From Caryophanales bacterium UBA1737 (GTDB lineage Bacteria > Bacillota_I > Bacilli_A > ML615J-28 > CAG-313): DNA of 62,265 nucleotides. A model generated the notes under the pieces. That model saw nothing but the letters and a program-made list of their open reading frames with translations. It did no database searches and was not told where the DNA came from. The translations under genes were made by a program, and so were the position numbers. The DNA lies in NCBI GenBank assembly GCA_002315915.1, contig DCIB01000024.1, forward strand, positions 1 to 62,265, read 5' to 3'. Positions 8,800 to 17,948 of this stretch are shown in pieces. Position 1 is the stretch's first letter. Every line of letters begins with the position of its first letter.

Positions 8800-9789
8800 A
8801 TGAAAAAATTATTATCTAAATTTTTGTTGTGCTTAATTGCACTATTTATTGTAGTAGGGGTTACCGGATGTAATTGTAATGATGATGGTGGTGATGAAGA
8901 AACTGAAAACATTATTAGAATTTCAACTACTACTTCTGTTAAAGATAGCGGTTTATTAGCTGCAATTATTCCTGTATTTGAAGCTACATATGGTTATAAA
9001 GTTCAAGTTACTTCAGCTGGTACAGGAAAAGCTATTAATAATGCTAAAGCTGGTAATGCAGATTTAATTTTAGTTCATGCTAAAGCTCAAGAAGAAACAT
9101 TTGTAGGAGATTCACATTTATATTCTAGAATTGTACCTGGATTTACTAGTGAAAGATTATCATTTATGTATAATTACTTTGTTTTAGCTGGTCCTAAAAC
9201 TAATAATACTGAAATAAAAAATGCTGCCAATGTAAAAGCTGCTTTTGAAGCTATTGCAACTAATTCAAAAACTTTTATTTCTCGTGGTGATAATAGCGGA
9301 ACTCACTCAGCAGAATTAAAATTATGGCCATCCGGTTTAGGAATTACTAAAGAAGCTACTTCATTTGCTAGTTATACAAGTTGGTATAAATCTGCAGGTA
9401 CTGGTATGGGGGCTTGTTTAGCAATGGCTGATCAACAAAATGCTTATATCTTATCTGATAAAGCAACATATTTAACTTATCAAAAAGATCATACATCTTC
9501 AAATCTAGAAATCATTAAAGAAGAAGATGATTCATTAAAAAATACATATACAGTTATTGCAATTAATCCAAATGCTACATGGCAATCATCTGCAGACTAT
9601 TCAACTGTTTCAGATGTAGCTGTTAATACACAAGGTGCTGATGCATTTATTTATTGGTTATTGACTGATTCTACAAAAGAATTAATAGCTTCATATGGAA
9701 CAGAATCATTTGGTGCATCTTTATTTACTATCATTAATGGTGATACAGCACCTAAAACACCTGCAAATATTACAATTAAACATGCTTAA
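8800..9789 (+). CDS. tupA: tungstate ABC transporter substrate-binding lipoprotein TupA
   Basis: This 329-residue protein has a signal peptide and a lipobox (VTGC, then NCN) and binds oxyanions outside the membrane. The TupA signature is clear: ISTTTSVKDSGLL just after the linker, then TSAGTGKAI, NADLILVHAK, ISRGDNSGTH and SWYKSAGTGMG. TTTS-x-x-DSGLL separates TupA from molybdate-binding ModA. The start at 8800 is preceded by AGGAGG. An in-frame ATG at 8764 lies inside the predicted riboswitch loop and is rejected. TupA feeds tungstate to the permease and ATPase that follow. Expression is probably controlled by the leader RNA. Confidence 0.92.
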   Translation: MKKLLSKFLLCLIALFIVVGVTGCNCNDDGGDEETENIIRISTTTSVKDSGLLAAIIPVFEATYGYKVQVTSAGTGKAINNAKAGNADLILVHAKAQEETFVGDSHLYSRIVPGFTSERLSFMYNYFVLAGPKTNNTEIKNAANVKAAFEAIATNSKTFISRGDNSGTHSAELKLWPSGLGITKEATSFASYTSWYKSAGTGMGACLAMADQQNAYILSDKATYLTYQKDHTSSNLEIIKEEDDSLKNTYTVIAINPNATWQSSADYSTVSDVAVNTQGADAFIYWLLTDSTKELIASYGTESFGASLFTIINGDTAPKTPANITIKHA

Positions 9790-9794
9790 TTAAA

Positions 9795-10493
9795 ATGATT
9801 GTTGAAGGCATCAATAAAGCTTTAGAATTAATTTTCAATGGTGGTAATACAGAACTAAATAGCATATTAGAAACTACATTTCAAATGTGTTTAAAAAGTT
9901 CTATAATATCATTATTAATAGCAATTCCAATTGGAATACTATTAGGTATATTTAATTTTAAAGGCAAAAAAATAATAATAGTTCTAAATAGAACATTAAC
10001 AGGTATTCCACCTGTAGTATGTGGGCTTGTATGTTATCTATTATTTTCTGGTGTTGGTCCATTAAGACATTTAAAACTTCTATATACTGTTAATGGTATG
10101 GTTATTGCTCAAGTTTTATTAATAACTCCTGTATTAATTGCAACAATAGAATCTTTTGTTTCAACAATCGGGCCAAAAATTAAAAACACTACTATAGGAT
10201 TAAAAATCCCTTTTATTAAAACATTATTATTAATAATAAATGAATTAAAATATCAATTAATTACCACATATCTTTTAGGACTTGCTAGATCAATGGCTGA
10301 AGTTGGTGCTATTTCAATAGTTGGTGGCGCAATTCAATGGGAAACTAACGTTATGACTACTGCAATAATGCAGTATACTCAAATGGGATATTTCTCATAT
10401 GCATTTGCTTTAGGATTAGTATTATTAACAATTTCTTTAGTAATAAATGTAATTGTTTCATTAATTTCAAGAGGTTCCGATTATGATATTTAA
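9795..10493 (+). CDS. tupB: tungstate ABC transporter permease TupB
   Basis: The 232-residue membrane protein has about five to six helices and the ABC permease coupling-loop region GLARSMAEVGAISIVGG near residue 165. It starts five bases after the tupA stop. Its last 11 bases overlap the ATPase gene, so it is translationally coupled to it. Length and order match TupB of Firmicutes. The molybdate permease ModB is related, but the adjacent TupA sets the assignment. Confidence 0.9.
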   Translation: MIVEGINKALELIFNGGNTELNSILETTFQMCLKSSIISLLIAIPIGILLGIFNFKGKKIIIVLNRTLTGIPPVVCGLVCYLLFSGVGPLRHLKLLYTVNGMVIAQVLLITPVLIATIESFVSTIGPKIKNTTIGLKIPFIKTLLLIINELKYQLITTYLLGLARSMAEVGAISIVGGAIQWETNVMTTAIMQYTQMGYFSYAFALGLVLLTISLVINVIVSLISRGSDYDI

Positions 10494-11145
10494 AAACTTA
10501 ATCAAAACCTATAAAAACAATCAAGTTCTAAACATTGATAACATTGAATTTCAAGAAGGATTAATCTATTCAATTATTGGTTCTAATGGTTCCGGAAAAT
10601 CTACATTAGGAAAAATATTATCTGGAGTTATTAAAACAGATTCTAATAAAAATATATCTAATAAAGATATAACTTATATGGAACAAAATAGTTTTGGATT
10701 TAATTTATCAGTATTAAATAACTGTTTAATCAATTCTAAAAATAGAAAAAAAGACTTAGTAAAAGCAAAAGAATTATTAAAAGTTCTAAATATGAGTGAT
10801 TTAGGAAAAAGTAATGCTTCTAAACTATCAGGTGGTGAAACATCCAAAATGGCATTAGTTAGAATATTACTTAATCCAACAAAATATGTTATATTAGATG
10901 AACCAACATCTGCTATGGATATAGATTCTATGCTGAAAGCAGAAGAATTAATAAAAGATATTAATAAAAAAAATCATATTACTTTTATTATTATTACACA
11001 CTCAATATCTGAAGCTAAACGAATATCTGATAGAGTAATTTTCTTAAAAGATGGCAAAATTATTGAAAAAGGAAATTGTTTAGATGTATTAAATAATCCT
11101 AAAACAATAGAACTTAAGAATTTTATTGAATTATATTCTAAATAA
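10483..11145 (+). CDS. tupC: tungstate ABC transporter ATPase TupC
   Basis: The 220-residue ATPase has Walker A GSNGSGKST near residue 33, the signature LSGGE near 118, Walker B YVILDEPTSA near 138 and the switch His in THS near 175. It powers tungstate import through TupB. It lacks the C-terminal oxyanion-sensing domain found in some ModC proteins, so feedback would have to come from elsewhere, such as the leader RNA. It ends at a strong bidirectional terminator facing the MOSC gene. Confidence 0.9.
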   Translation: MIFKNLIKTYKNNQVLNIDNIEFQEGLIYSIIGSNGSGKSTLGKILSGVIKTDSNKNISNKDITYMEQNSFGFNLSVLNNCLINSKNRKKDLVKAKELLKVLNMSDLGKSNASKLSGGETSKMALVRILLNPTKYVILDEPTSAMDIDSMLKAEELIKDINKKNHITFIIITHSISEAKRISDRVIFLKDGKIIEKGNCLDVLNNPKTIELKNFIELYSK

Positions 11146-11147
11146 AA

Positions 11148-11182
11148 ATAAGACGAAAGATTATAATAATCTTTCGTCTTTT
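11148..11182. terminator. bidirectional terminator between tupC and the MOSC gene
   Basis: AAGACGAAAGATTAT pairs with ATAATCTTTCGTCTT. The arms are flanked by A-runs and T-runs, so the hairpin serves both convergent operons. Confidence 0.85.
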
Positions 11183-11633
11183 AATTTAGAATTTCAATAG
11201 AATCTCCGGCTTTTATTATTCCACCTTTTAATACTATTGTAAATATTCCTTCTTTTGGCATACAACAAGTTCCAAAACGTTTAGCTATTTCACATCCTTG
11301 ATCTGCATGACACTTTTTTCCTATTTGTGATACTTCTTGAATAGTTTCCCCAATTTTTAATTTTGTACCTACAGGTATTTCGTAAAGAGTTAATCCTTCT
11401 GTAGTAATGTTTTCTGCAAACTTTCCTTCACAAAGACCATCAATATTACCTTTTAATTCTTCAAACTTCTTTATTGATTCTATTGATAACAAAGATACTT
11501 GTCTAATTCCAGGTCCACTATGAGAATCACCTATTATTCCAAAGTCTTCTTTTAGTTCAACATATTCAACAGGATGTTTAATTACACCTTTAATTTCAGA
11601 TATATTAACTGATAATACTTTACCATTAATCAT
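11181..11633 (-). CDS. MOSC-domain protein (Mo/W cofactor sulfur-handling family)
   Basis: The 150-residue protein is a stand-alone MOSC domain. IIGDSHSGPGIRQVSLL is near residue 40, and GKKCH near 105 holds the conserved Cys, with two further Cys near 112 and 122. MOSC domains occur in MoCo sulfurases and YiiM-like proteins and are thought to pass sulfur to metal-pterin sites. The start at 11633 overlaps the end of moaC, and GTGGAG precedes it. The longer reading from 11660 is less likely. It is the last gene of the mogA-moeA-moeA-moaA-moaC operon. Its exact reaction is not established. Confidence 0.8.
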   Translation of the reverse strand: MINGKVLSVNISEIKGVIKHPVEYVELKEDFGIIGDSHSGPGIRQVSLLSIESIKKFEELKGNIDGLCEGKFAENITTEGLTLYEIPVGTKLKIGETIQEVSQIGKKCHADQGCEIAKRFGTCCMPKEGIFTIVLKGGIIKAGDSIEILN

Positions 11634-12096
11634 AAAATACTTCTCCACTTTTCCCACCACATTTATATGTGACCCTTAAATTAGTTATTTTCATAGTTTT
11701 ATCTATTGCTTTAACCATATCGTATATAGTAAGTGCAGCTGTAGATGCACTTACTAATGCATCCATTTCAACTCCTGTTATATAATTAGTTTTTACAATA
11801 GATTCAATTTCAATACCATAATCTTTATATTCAAAGAAAATATCTGAAGATGTTAATGGAATTTGATGACACATTGGTATTAATTCTGGTGTTTTTTTAG
11901 AAGCCATAATACCTGCAACTTGACTAACTGCTAATACATTTCCTTTTTCAATAGTACCTTCTTTAATTTTATTTAAAGTATTACTGTTCATATGAATTTC
12001 AACTTTGGCTTTTGCAATACGTTCTGTATTTGTTTTATTTGAAACATCTACCATATGAGATAATCCATCTTTATTAAAATGAGTTAATTCATCCAT
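11626..12096 (-). CDS. moaC: cyclic pyranopterin monophosphate synthase MoaC
   Basis: The 156-residue protein matches MoaC. MVDVSNK is near residue 12, the active-site stretch MCHQIPL is near 70, GVEMDAL is near 100, and KAIDKTM and the end KCGGKSG complete the pattern. It converts the product of MoaA into cyclic pyranopterin monophosphate, the first stable intermediate of Mo and W cofactor synthesis. The start is at 12096, nine bases after GGAGG, which itself encodes the GG end of MoaA. An alternative TTG start at 12111 would place that Shine-Dalgarno sequence inside the gene. Confidence 0.93.
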   Translation of the reverse strand: MDELTHFNKDGLSHMVDVSNKTNTERIAKAKVEIHMNSNTLNKIKEGTIEKGNVLAVSQVAGIMASKKTPELIPMCHQIPLTSSDIFFEYKDYGIEIESIVKTNYITGVEMDALVSASTAALTIYDMVKAIDKTMKITNLRVTYKCGGKSGEVFYD

Positions 12097-12100
12097 ATTA

Positions 12101-13027
12101 TTATCCTCCAATTTTTTGCATATCTATTTCTTGATATACACCTTTATCAATATTATGATCCTTAGGCTTATTATAAATTATTTCTTTTAATTTATTTGTA
12201 AGTAATATTTCATCATACATATATTCTTTAATGTTATAAGATATTTTATTATGAAGACAAGGAATTACATCACCAAATGAAGTTAATCTTATTCTAGAAC
12301 ATGATGAACAAAATTTATTTGATATTGGTCTAATAAAACCTATTAAAGATCCATCTTTATATTCATAATATTCACAAGTATTTTCAGTATATTTATATAT
12401 TAAATTGTATCTTTTTATAATTTCTTCTGATGATATATAATGTTTTTTATAATAATCAATATTATTATTAAAAGGCATTAATTCAATAAATCTAAGTTTA
12501 GCATTTACATTACTTGCAAATTTTAATAAATCTAATACTTCACAATCATTAATATCTTTTTGTAGGACTGCATTAATTTTGATATTAAAGCCTAACTCAA
12601 AAGATTTATTAATGCCTTCAATTGTTTTTGATATATCACCTTTTGTTAAATCATAATACTTATCTTTATCAAGAGTATCTAATGAAATATTTAATGATTT
12701 TAAACCAGAATTCTTTAAAAAAATAGCATAATCATTTAATAAAATACCATTTGTTGTAAGAGATATATTATCAATAAAATTAGATAATTCTTTAATAAGT
12801 GTAATTATACCCTTTTTTAATAATGGTTCTCCACCTGTTAATCTTACTTTAGTAATGCCTAATTTATTAAAACATTTAATAACCTTAACATATTCTTCTA
12901 TTGATAATACATCATTATGATCAACTTTAATTTCTTTTATAGAAGAACAATATTTACATTTTAAGTTACAAAGATCCGTTAATGATACTCTTAAATAATC
13001 AATTTTTCTATTATTACTATCAATCAT
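12101..13027 (-). CDS. moaA: GTP 3',8-cyclase MoaA
   Basis: The 308-residue radical SAM enzyme has CNLKCKYC (CxxxCxxC) near residue 20 for the SAM cluster. A second cluster motif, CSSCSRIR followed by a Cys after 13 residues, is near 250. LTGGEPL lies near 65, and the C-terminal GG needed for activity is at 307-308. It opens Mo/W cofactor synthesis by rearranging GTP. Its start overlaps the stop of the MoeA-PBP gene, and moaC follows with overlap, so translation is tightly coupled. Confidence 0.94.
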   Translation of the reverse strand: MIDSNNRKIDYLRVSLTDLCNLKCKYCSSIKEIKVDHNDVLSIEEYVKVIKCFNKLGITKVRLTGGEPLLKKGIITLIKELSNFIDNISLTTNGILLNDYAIFLKNSGLKSLNISLDTLDKDKYYDLTKGDISKTIEGINKSFELGFNIKINAVLQKDINDCEVLDLLKFASNVNAKLRFIELMPFNNNIDYYKKHYISSEEIIKRYNLIYKYTENTCEYYEYKDGSLIGFIRPISNKFCSSCSRIRLTSFGDVIPCLHNKISYNIKEYMYDEILLTNKLKEIIYNKPKDHNIDKGVYQEIDMQKIGG

Positions 13028-14903
13028 TATCTATAAATACGACTTTCCCTAAATTATCTATAGTATAATCTTTTAATTCTAATACTTTATTTTTAAAATC
13101 ATCACTTCTTAAAACATTAATAAATTCTTGAACTCTATTATCATTATAATTTTCATATGTAGTTAAAAAATCATATTCTTCTGTAGCTAGTGGATAAAAA
13201 TCTAAATCTAAAATTCTAGATATACTAGATATTCCTATACCACATTTAGCTGTATCATTATCTATTGCAACACCAACTGATAAATGAGTAGTGTATTCTT
13301 TTTGATAGCCGTTTATAGTATCAACATCTATATTTTCCTTATTTAATAAATAATCAAATAAGATTCTAGTCCCAGAACCTGCTTGTCTATTTGCAAAAGG
13401 AATATTATTACAAGATATTTCTTTAATTGTTTTAATATTTAATCCTTTTTGAGACAAAATACCTTGAGTTCTTCCTACACCTTTTATTAAAACCATTTTT
13501 TGATTTTTAAAATACTTTTTGATATATGAAATATTATAAAAACCAGTATTAGTATCTAATAAATGGATTGGTGCTATATGACATTCATTTTTTAGTAATG
13601 CAAATATACCACCCATTGAACCAACATGAGCACTTGATACATTTAAAGTATCTGATATTACATCTATTACTAGATCATGTGATCCAATTATAGATAAATT
13701 ATTTTTAATTACATCTAGTGATTTAATTAATTTAACTTTAACTAAATCTCCTTCATTATATCCTTCACTTAGTCTATCTACATATAATAATCCATCAGCT
13801 TTAACTAATGACATTATTTGTGCAGCTCCTCTTTCAAGAGGAGTTGCAATAAACTTATCATTTACATAACCAATATTCATTCTTATGTATTCAGCATTTT
13901 TTAATGAAGATACGATAGTTCTTGAAAGAATACATTCTAAATATTGACTATCATTATCTTTTATACATTGCATTTGTAAAAGAATTGGTTTAACAAATAG
14001 ATCAAATACTAAATAAGCAGATACAGGATATCCAGGTATGCCAATAACTGGTTTATTATTAATCATACCTAGAATAGTAGGTTTACCTGGTTTTATTGCA
14101 ATTCCATGAGCAAATACAGTTCCTAATTCTTCAATAATATCAACTGTATAATCTTTTGTTCCTGCACTAGAACCCGCATTAATAATTACTAAATCATTTT
14201 CATTAACTGCTTTTAATAGTATTTCTTTTAATAATTCTTTATCATCAATACATATATCATAAATATAAGGTATTCCATAGTTAGATTCCACTAAAGCTTT
14301 AAACATTTTAGAATTAGACTCCATGAGTTTACCATTTTTTAACTCATTTTTATCATTAACCATTTCATTACCAGTTGGAATTATTCCTACAACAGGTTTT
14401 TTGTATACTTCTATAGTATCACAACACGAAGCATAAATTGCTCCAATATCTTGAGGTCTGATTCTACTATTTTTTTTAAGAATCATTTCTCCTTCTACTA
14501 TAGATTCACCTTTAACTCTAATATTTTGATATGGATAAGAAGGTTTGATTATTGATACAGTTTCATCATCAATAACTAAAACATCCTCTATCATAATAAC
14601 TGAGTTATATTCTTTTTTTATTGGATTACCCGTATTTACATATTCAAAATCAATACCTAACTTTAAATCTTTAGGTGTTTCATTAGATGCAGATAAGGTA
14701 TTTTCACTTAATACTTGAATACCATCCATTGCAGAAGCATTATACATTGGATCACATTTAGTTGCATAAATAGATTTTGATGTAACTCTATTTAAAGAAT
14801 CTATAGTTTTGATGACTTCAGTTTTACAACAAATATCACCTAATGAATCTAAATACTTATCATATATAGTAATATCATTATTATCAATATACGTTTTTCT
14901 CAT
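13020..14903 (-). CDS. MoeA molybdotransferase fused to a periplasmic-binding-protein-like domain
   Basis: Residues 1 to about 395 form a MoeA protein. DPMYNASAMDG is near 55, ASCCDTIEVYKKPVVGI near 165 precedes the MPT-binding fold with GSSAGTKDYT near 245, and GIPGYPVSAY near 290. Residues 400-627 form a PBP-like domain (SMGGIFALL, RQAGSGTRILFD), seen in COG1910-type proteins and some ModE-related regulators. MoeA inserts the metal into adenylated pterin. The PBP-like part may bind oxyanion or cofactor, which is inference. It ends in TGA and overlaps both neighbours. It is the second MoeA in the operon. Confidence 0.88.
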   Translation of the reverse strand: MRKTYIDNNDITIYDKYLDSLGDICCKTEVIKTIDSLNRVTSKSIYATKCDPMYNASAMDGIQVLSENTLSASNETPKDLKLGIDFEYVNTGNPIKKEYNSVIMIEDVLVIDDETVSIIKPSYPYQNIRVKGESIVEGEMILKKNSRIRPQDIGAIYASCCDTIEVYKKPVVGIIPTGNEMVNDKNELKNGKLMESNSKMFKALVESNYGIPYIYDICIDDKELLKEILLKAVNENDLVIINAGSSAGTKDYTVDIIEELGTVFAHGIAIKPGKPTILGMINNKPVIGIPGYPVSAYLVFDLFVKPILLQMQCIKDNDSQYLECILSRTIVSSLKNAEYIRMNIGYVNDKFIATPLERGAAQIMSLVKADGLLYVDRLSEGYNEGDLVKVKLIKSLDVIKNNLSIIGSHDLVIDVISDTLNVSSAHVGSMGGIFALLKNECHIAPIHLLDTNTGFYNISYIKKYFKNQKMVLIKGVGRTQGILSQKGLNIKTIKEISCNNIPFANRQAGSGTRILFDYLLNKENIDVDTINGYQKEYTTHLSVGVAIDNDTAKCGIGISSISRILDLDFYPLATEEYDFLTTYENYNDNRVQEFINVLRSDDFKNKVLELKDYTIDNLGKVVFIDND

Positions 14904-16102
14904 AATAATCTAACCTTAATTAATTCAGACTTATTTATTCCTTCAACTTTTTCATCTATTACTGTAAAACCATCTGCCTTTGATAAAATATTTATTAAAC
15001 CAGACTTATAAAATATTGGAGTTGCTAGTAATTCCCCATTGATAGTTTCAAGCTTGATAGGCATAATAGTAGTTTTTCCACTATTTGATGGAAAATTAAT
15101 ACTAGTTTTAGCATAAACATAATTAATACTATTATCATTATATACTTCTTTAATAGAATCAATAAATATTAAAGATAAAGACATTATTGCAGCCATAGGA
15201 TGACCTGGCAAACCAATTATTAATTTATTATCTTTTACACCAGCCATTGTAGGTTTTCCTGGTTTAATTGATATTCCATGAAATAATACTTTATCACATA
15301 TAGAATCAATTATTCTTAATGTATAATCTTTATTACCAACAGATGAACCTCCGCTAATAAAAACAATATCTGATTCATTAAAAGATTTAGTTATTATTTC
15401 TTCAAGCTTTTTATAATCATCTTTAACTAAATATTTATTAATTAATTTACCAAATGGTTTAATCATTGAATCAATAGTATAAGAATTAATATCTCTTATA
15501 TATGCATTAGATAATTGTTCATCTATAGGTATTATTTCATCACCAGTTGAAATAATTGAATAATTGAATTTTTTATATACTTTTACTTTAGAAATACCTA
15601 ATGATGCAAGTAAACCTATATACTTAGTAGTAATTAGTGTTCCTTTACTAATAACTAATTCCTTTTCTTTGATATCTTCTCCAATTTGAATAATGTTTTC
15701 ATTATTAGTAACTTTAGAAAATACCAAAACATCATCATTATCTCTTTTAGTATTTTCAATCATTACAACAGCATTAAATGGTTCTTTAACCATTCCTCCT
15801 GTTGGAACATATATGCAATCATCATTAGAATAATTGTTATTATCATAAACACCAATATTTATATCATTAACACATTTAAAAATAACAGGAACTGCTTGAC
15901 TAGAACCATATGTTTTTGATGCTACAACTGCATATCCATCAACTGTTGATCTATTAAAAGATGGATAATTACTATCAGAATATACATCTATAGCTATAAT
16001 ACGATTAATTGAATCACATATATTAATGATTTCTGTGTTTAAAAAAGAATAATTTTCTTTTATTAAATCTTTACTTGTTTTTAAAGATACACAATTTAAC
16101 AT
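14900..16102 (-). CDS. moeA: molybdopterin molybdenumtransferase MoeA
   Basis: The 400-residue protein has the standard MoeA layout without an extra domain. PSFNRSTVDGYAV is near residue 45, STGDEII near 180, ISGGSSVGNKDYT near 250 and GLPGHPMAA near 298. It catalyses metal insertion into the pterin dithiolene. It ends in TGA that overlaps the ATG of the MoeA-PBP gene by four bases and starts inside the end of mogA. Two MoeA paralogues in one operon are common in tungsten-using microbes, where a split between Mo and W has been suggested. Which metal each handles cannot be told here. Confidence 0.9.
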   Translation of the reverse strand: MLNCVSLKTSKDLIKENYSFLNTEIINICDSINRIIAIDVYSDSNYPSFNRSTVDGYAVVASKTYGSSQAVPVIFKCVNDINIGVYDNNNYSNDDCIYVPTGGMVKEPFNAVVMIENTKRDNDDVLVFSKVTNNENIIQIGEDIKEKELVISKGTLITTKYIGLLASLGISKVKVYKKFNYSIISTGDEIIPIDEQLSNAYIRDINSYTIDSMIKPFGKLINKYLVKDDYKKLEEIITKSFNESDIVFISGGSSVGNKDYTLRIIDSICDKVLFHGISIKPGKPTMAGVKDNKLIIGLPGHPMAAIMSLSLIFIDSIKEVYNDNSINYVYAKTSINFPSNSGKTTIMPIKLETINGELLATPIFYKSGLINILSKADGFTVIDEKVEGINKSELIKVRLL

Positions 16103-16593
16103 TATTTTCTAGCACACTCTCTTGATATACCTATTAAAGTATCTATACCATGTAATAATGGTTCAATAACAAATTCTAAGTTTTCCTTACAAGCTTTAGG
16201 AGATCCGGGTAAATTTAATATAACAGAATCATCTTTAATACCACATATTGCTCTTGATAAAATAGCTCTATTTGTAAATTCACATGATTTCAATCTCATA
16301 TATTCAGTTATTCCCGGTGCTTCTTTTTCAATTACTTCTTTTGTTGCTTCTGGTGTAACATCTCTTTTTCCAAAACCAGTACCACCAGTAGTTAGTATTA
16401 AATTAGCTTTCATCTTAACACATTTATTTAATTCATTTACAATTAAGTCAAGTTCATCAGGAATAATATTATAATAAATTACATCAAATGAATAATTATT
16501 TAATACTTTTTCTATTTCAGGCTTAGATAGATCTACTCTTTCGCCAATAGAACCTTTATCAGATATTGTTATTATGCATACATTATAATTCAT
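16102..16593 (-). CDS. molybdopterin adenylyltransferase MogA/MoaB family
   Basis: The 163-residue protein shows ITISDKG near residue 6, LTTGGTGFGKRDVTPEAT near 70 and NLPGSPKA near 130. These motifs define the MogA/MoaB fold that adenylates molybdopterin before metal insertion. The start at 16593 follows AGGAG, while the extended start at 16611 does not. It is the first gene of the minus-strand cofactor operon. MogA and MoaB cannot be separated safely by eye. Confidence 0.9.
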   Translation of the reverse strand: MNYNVCIITISDKGSIGERVDLSKPEIEKVLNNYSFDVIYYNIIPDELDLIVNELNKCVKMKANLILTTGGTGFGKRDVTPEATKEVIEKEAPGITEYMRLKSCEFTNRAILSRAICGIKDDSVILNLPGSPKACKENLEFVIEPLLHGIDTLIGISRECARK

Positions 16594-16635
16594 ATTAATA
16601 ACTCCTATCATTTTTTATTTTTCTTTATATTATAT

Positions 16636-16644
16636 ATTATATCA
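16636..16644 (-). promoter_or_regulatory. extended -10 promoter of the mogA-moeA-moaAC-MOSC operon
   Basis: On the minus strand TGATATAAT lies 43 bases before the mogA start, preceded by TT. No convincing -35 is seen. The remaining divergent region up to 16756 is plain AT-rich sequence, and I see no second riboswitch-like fold in it. Confidence 0.5.
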
Positions 16645-16756
16645 AATAATAGATTATTTCCGATATTATTATATAAGGATTATTATAAAATATATTTAAT
16701 TAAAATATTTTATATATTTATTTTTTTATATTAAAATTAGATAAAGGTATATTAAA

Positions 16757-17854
16757 ATGAATATTATTAAAAAAATTTTATTATTATCACTTATATTTTT
16801 AACTACAATATCATGTAATTGTAATAATAATGAACAAGAATCAATACAAAGTTATAAAAATTTAATTATTATCATTGGAGATGGTATGGGTAAAAACCAT
16901 ATAGAAGCTTTACAAGAATCCACTAACGAAGATATTTGTTTTACATCTTGGAATAAATGTGAATCTAATACTAGTTCATTTGGAGATAATGGTATATTTA
17001 TTATTCATACGACAGATAGTGCCGCAAGTGGTACAGCACTTGCAACGGGAGTAGTAACACATAATGGATATATTGGTAAAGATAAAAATGGAAACGATGT
17101 TAGTACTATTCTAGACTACGCTAAATCATTAGAAAAATCTACTGGTATTGTTACAACAGATACTCTTTATGGTGCAACACCAGCTGCTTTTTCATCGCAT
17201 AGTATCAGCAGGGGAAATACTGATGAAATATTAACTGGTATTGCTACTTCTAATGTTGATATCTTAATTAGTAATTATTCAGATACTACAAATAATTATA
17301 AAGATACTTTTATTAATAACGGATATTCTTATTATACAGATGTTAATAATGTAGATTTATCAAATACTAATAAACTTATATATCAACCAATTGTTGAGGA
17401 ATCAAATGGAAATGTATCTTTAAAGGAAATGGTTGAAGTATCGATTAATATTTTAAATAAGAATGAAAATGGTTATTGTTTAATGATTGAACAAGCATAT
17501 ATAGATAAATATTCACATAATAATGATTTTTCTAATATGTTAAAAGCAATACAAAGTTTAAATAATACAATTAATTATCTTAATAATATAGTATCTGATG
17601 ATACATTCATTATTGTTACAGCTGATCATGAAACTGGTGGATTAAATGTAAGTAGTAAATATAAGCTTTCAAGTAATACTAACATTAATGATAAAGTTTT
17701 ATATTACCACTTTAATAAAACTGGACATACTAATAGAAATGTATTTTGTTATACAAATAAATTCTATGATTTTAGTACTTTAAATTATTACAATTCAAGT
17801 TCACTTATTAAAAACTCAGATATTTATTATATTTCTAAATCTGTTTTGAATTAA
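16757..17854 (+). CDS. alkaline phosphatase (PhoA-like) lipoprotein
   Basis: The 365-residue lipoprotein has signal peptide and lipobox TISC followed by NCN. The alkaline phosphatase core is intact: IIGDGMG near residue 40, HTTDSAASGTA near 92 with the likely phosphorylated Ser in TDSA, TTDTLYGATPAAFSSH near 130, EQAYIDKYSHN near 243, TADHETGG near 290 and a late HTNRN His near 322. It hydrolyses phosphate monoesters outside the cell with two Zn and Mg. It sits between the two arms of the tungsten island and ends at its own terminator. It is probably unrelated to cofactor synthesis. Confidence 0.85.
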   Translation: MNIIKKILLLSLIFLTTISCNCNNNEQESIQSYKNLIIIIGDGMGKNHIEALQESTNEDICFTSWNKCESNTSSFGDNGIFIIHTTDSAASGTALATGVVTHNGYIGKDKNGNDVSTILDYAKSLEKSTGIVTTDTLYGATPAAFSSHSISRGNTDEILTGIATSNVDILISNYSDTTNNYKDTFINNGYSYYTDVNNVDLSNTNKLIYQPIVEESNGNVSLKEMVEVSINILNKNENGYCLMIEQAYIDKYSHNNDFSNMLKAIQSLNNTINYLNNIVSDDTFIIVTADHETGGLNVSSKYKLSSNTNINDKVLYYHFNKTGHTNRNVFCYTNKFYDFSTLNYYNSSSLIKNSDIYYISKSVLN

Positions 17855-17880
17855 AGAAGAGAAAATTCTCTTCTTTTTTT
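17853..17880 (+). terminator. terminator of the PhoA-like gene
   Basis: AAGAAGAG pairs with CTCTTCTT around an AT-rich loop and is followed by a T-run. It overlaps the stop codon. Confidence 0.8.
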
Positions 17881-17894
17881 GTTTATATAAAACA

Positions 17895-17923
17895 TAGAAA
17901 ACACCATGATTATTTGATATTAT
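17895..17923 (+). promoter_or_regulatory. promoter of the ferredoxin-AOR operon
   Basis: TAGAAA at 17895-17900 and TATTAT at 17918-17923 are 17 bases apart, with the extended -10 TG at 17915-17916. AAGGAG follows before the ferredoxin start. No riboswitch-like fold is visible between the two. Confidence 0.5.
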
Positions 17924-17948
17924 TATATTGTAAAAGGAGAAAAAATAT

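Noticed and set aside
16612..16756. A second Moco/Tuco riboswitch before the mogA operon
   Set aside because: The region is uniformly AT-rich, with no GNRA-capped hairpin or G/C-rich core like that before tupA.
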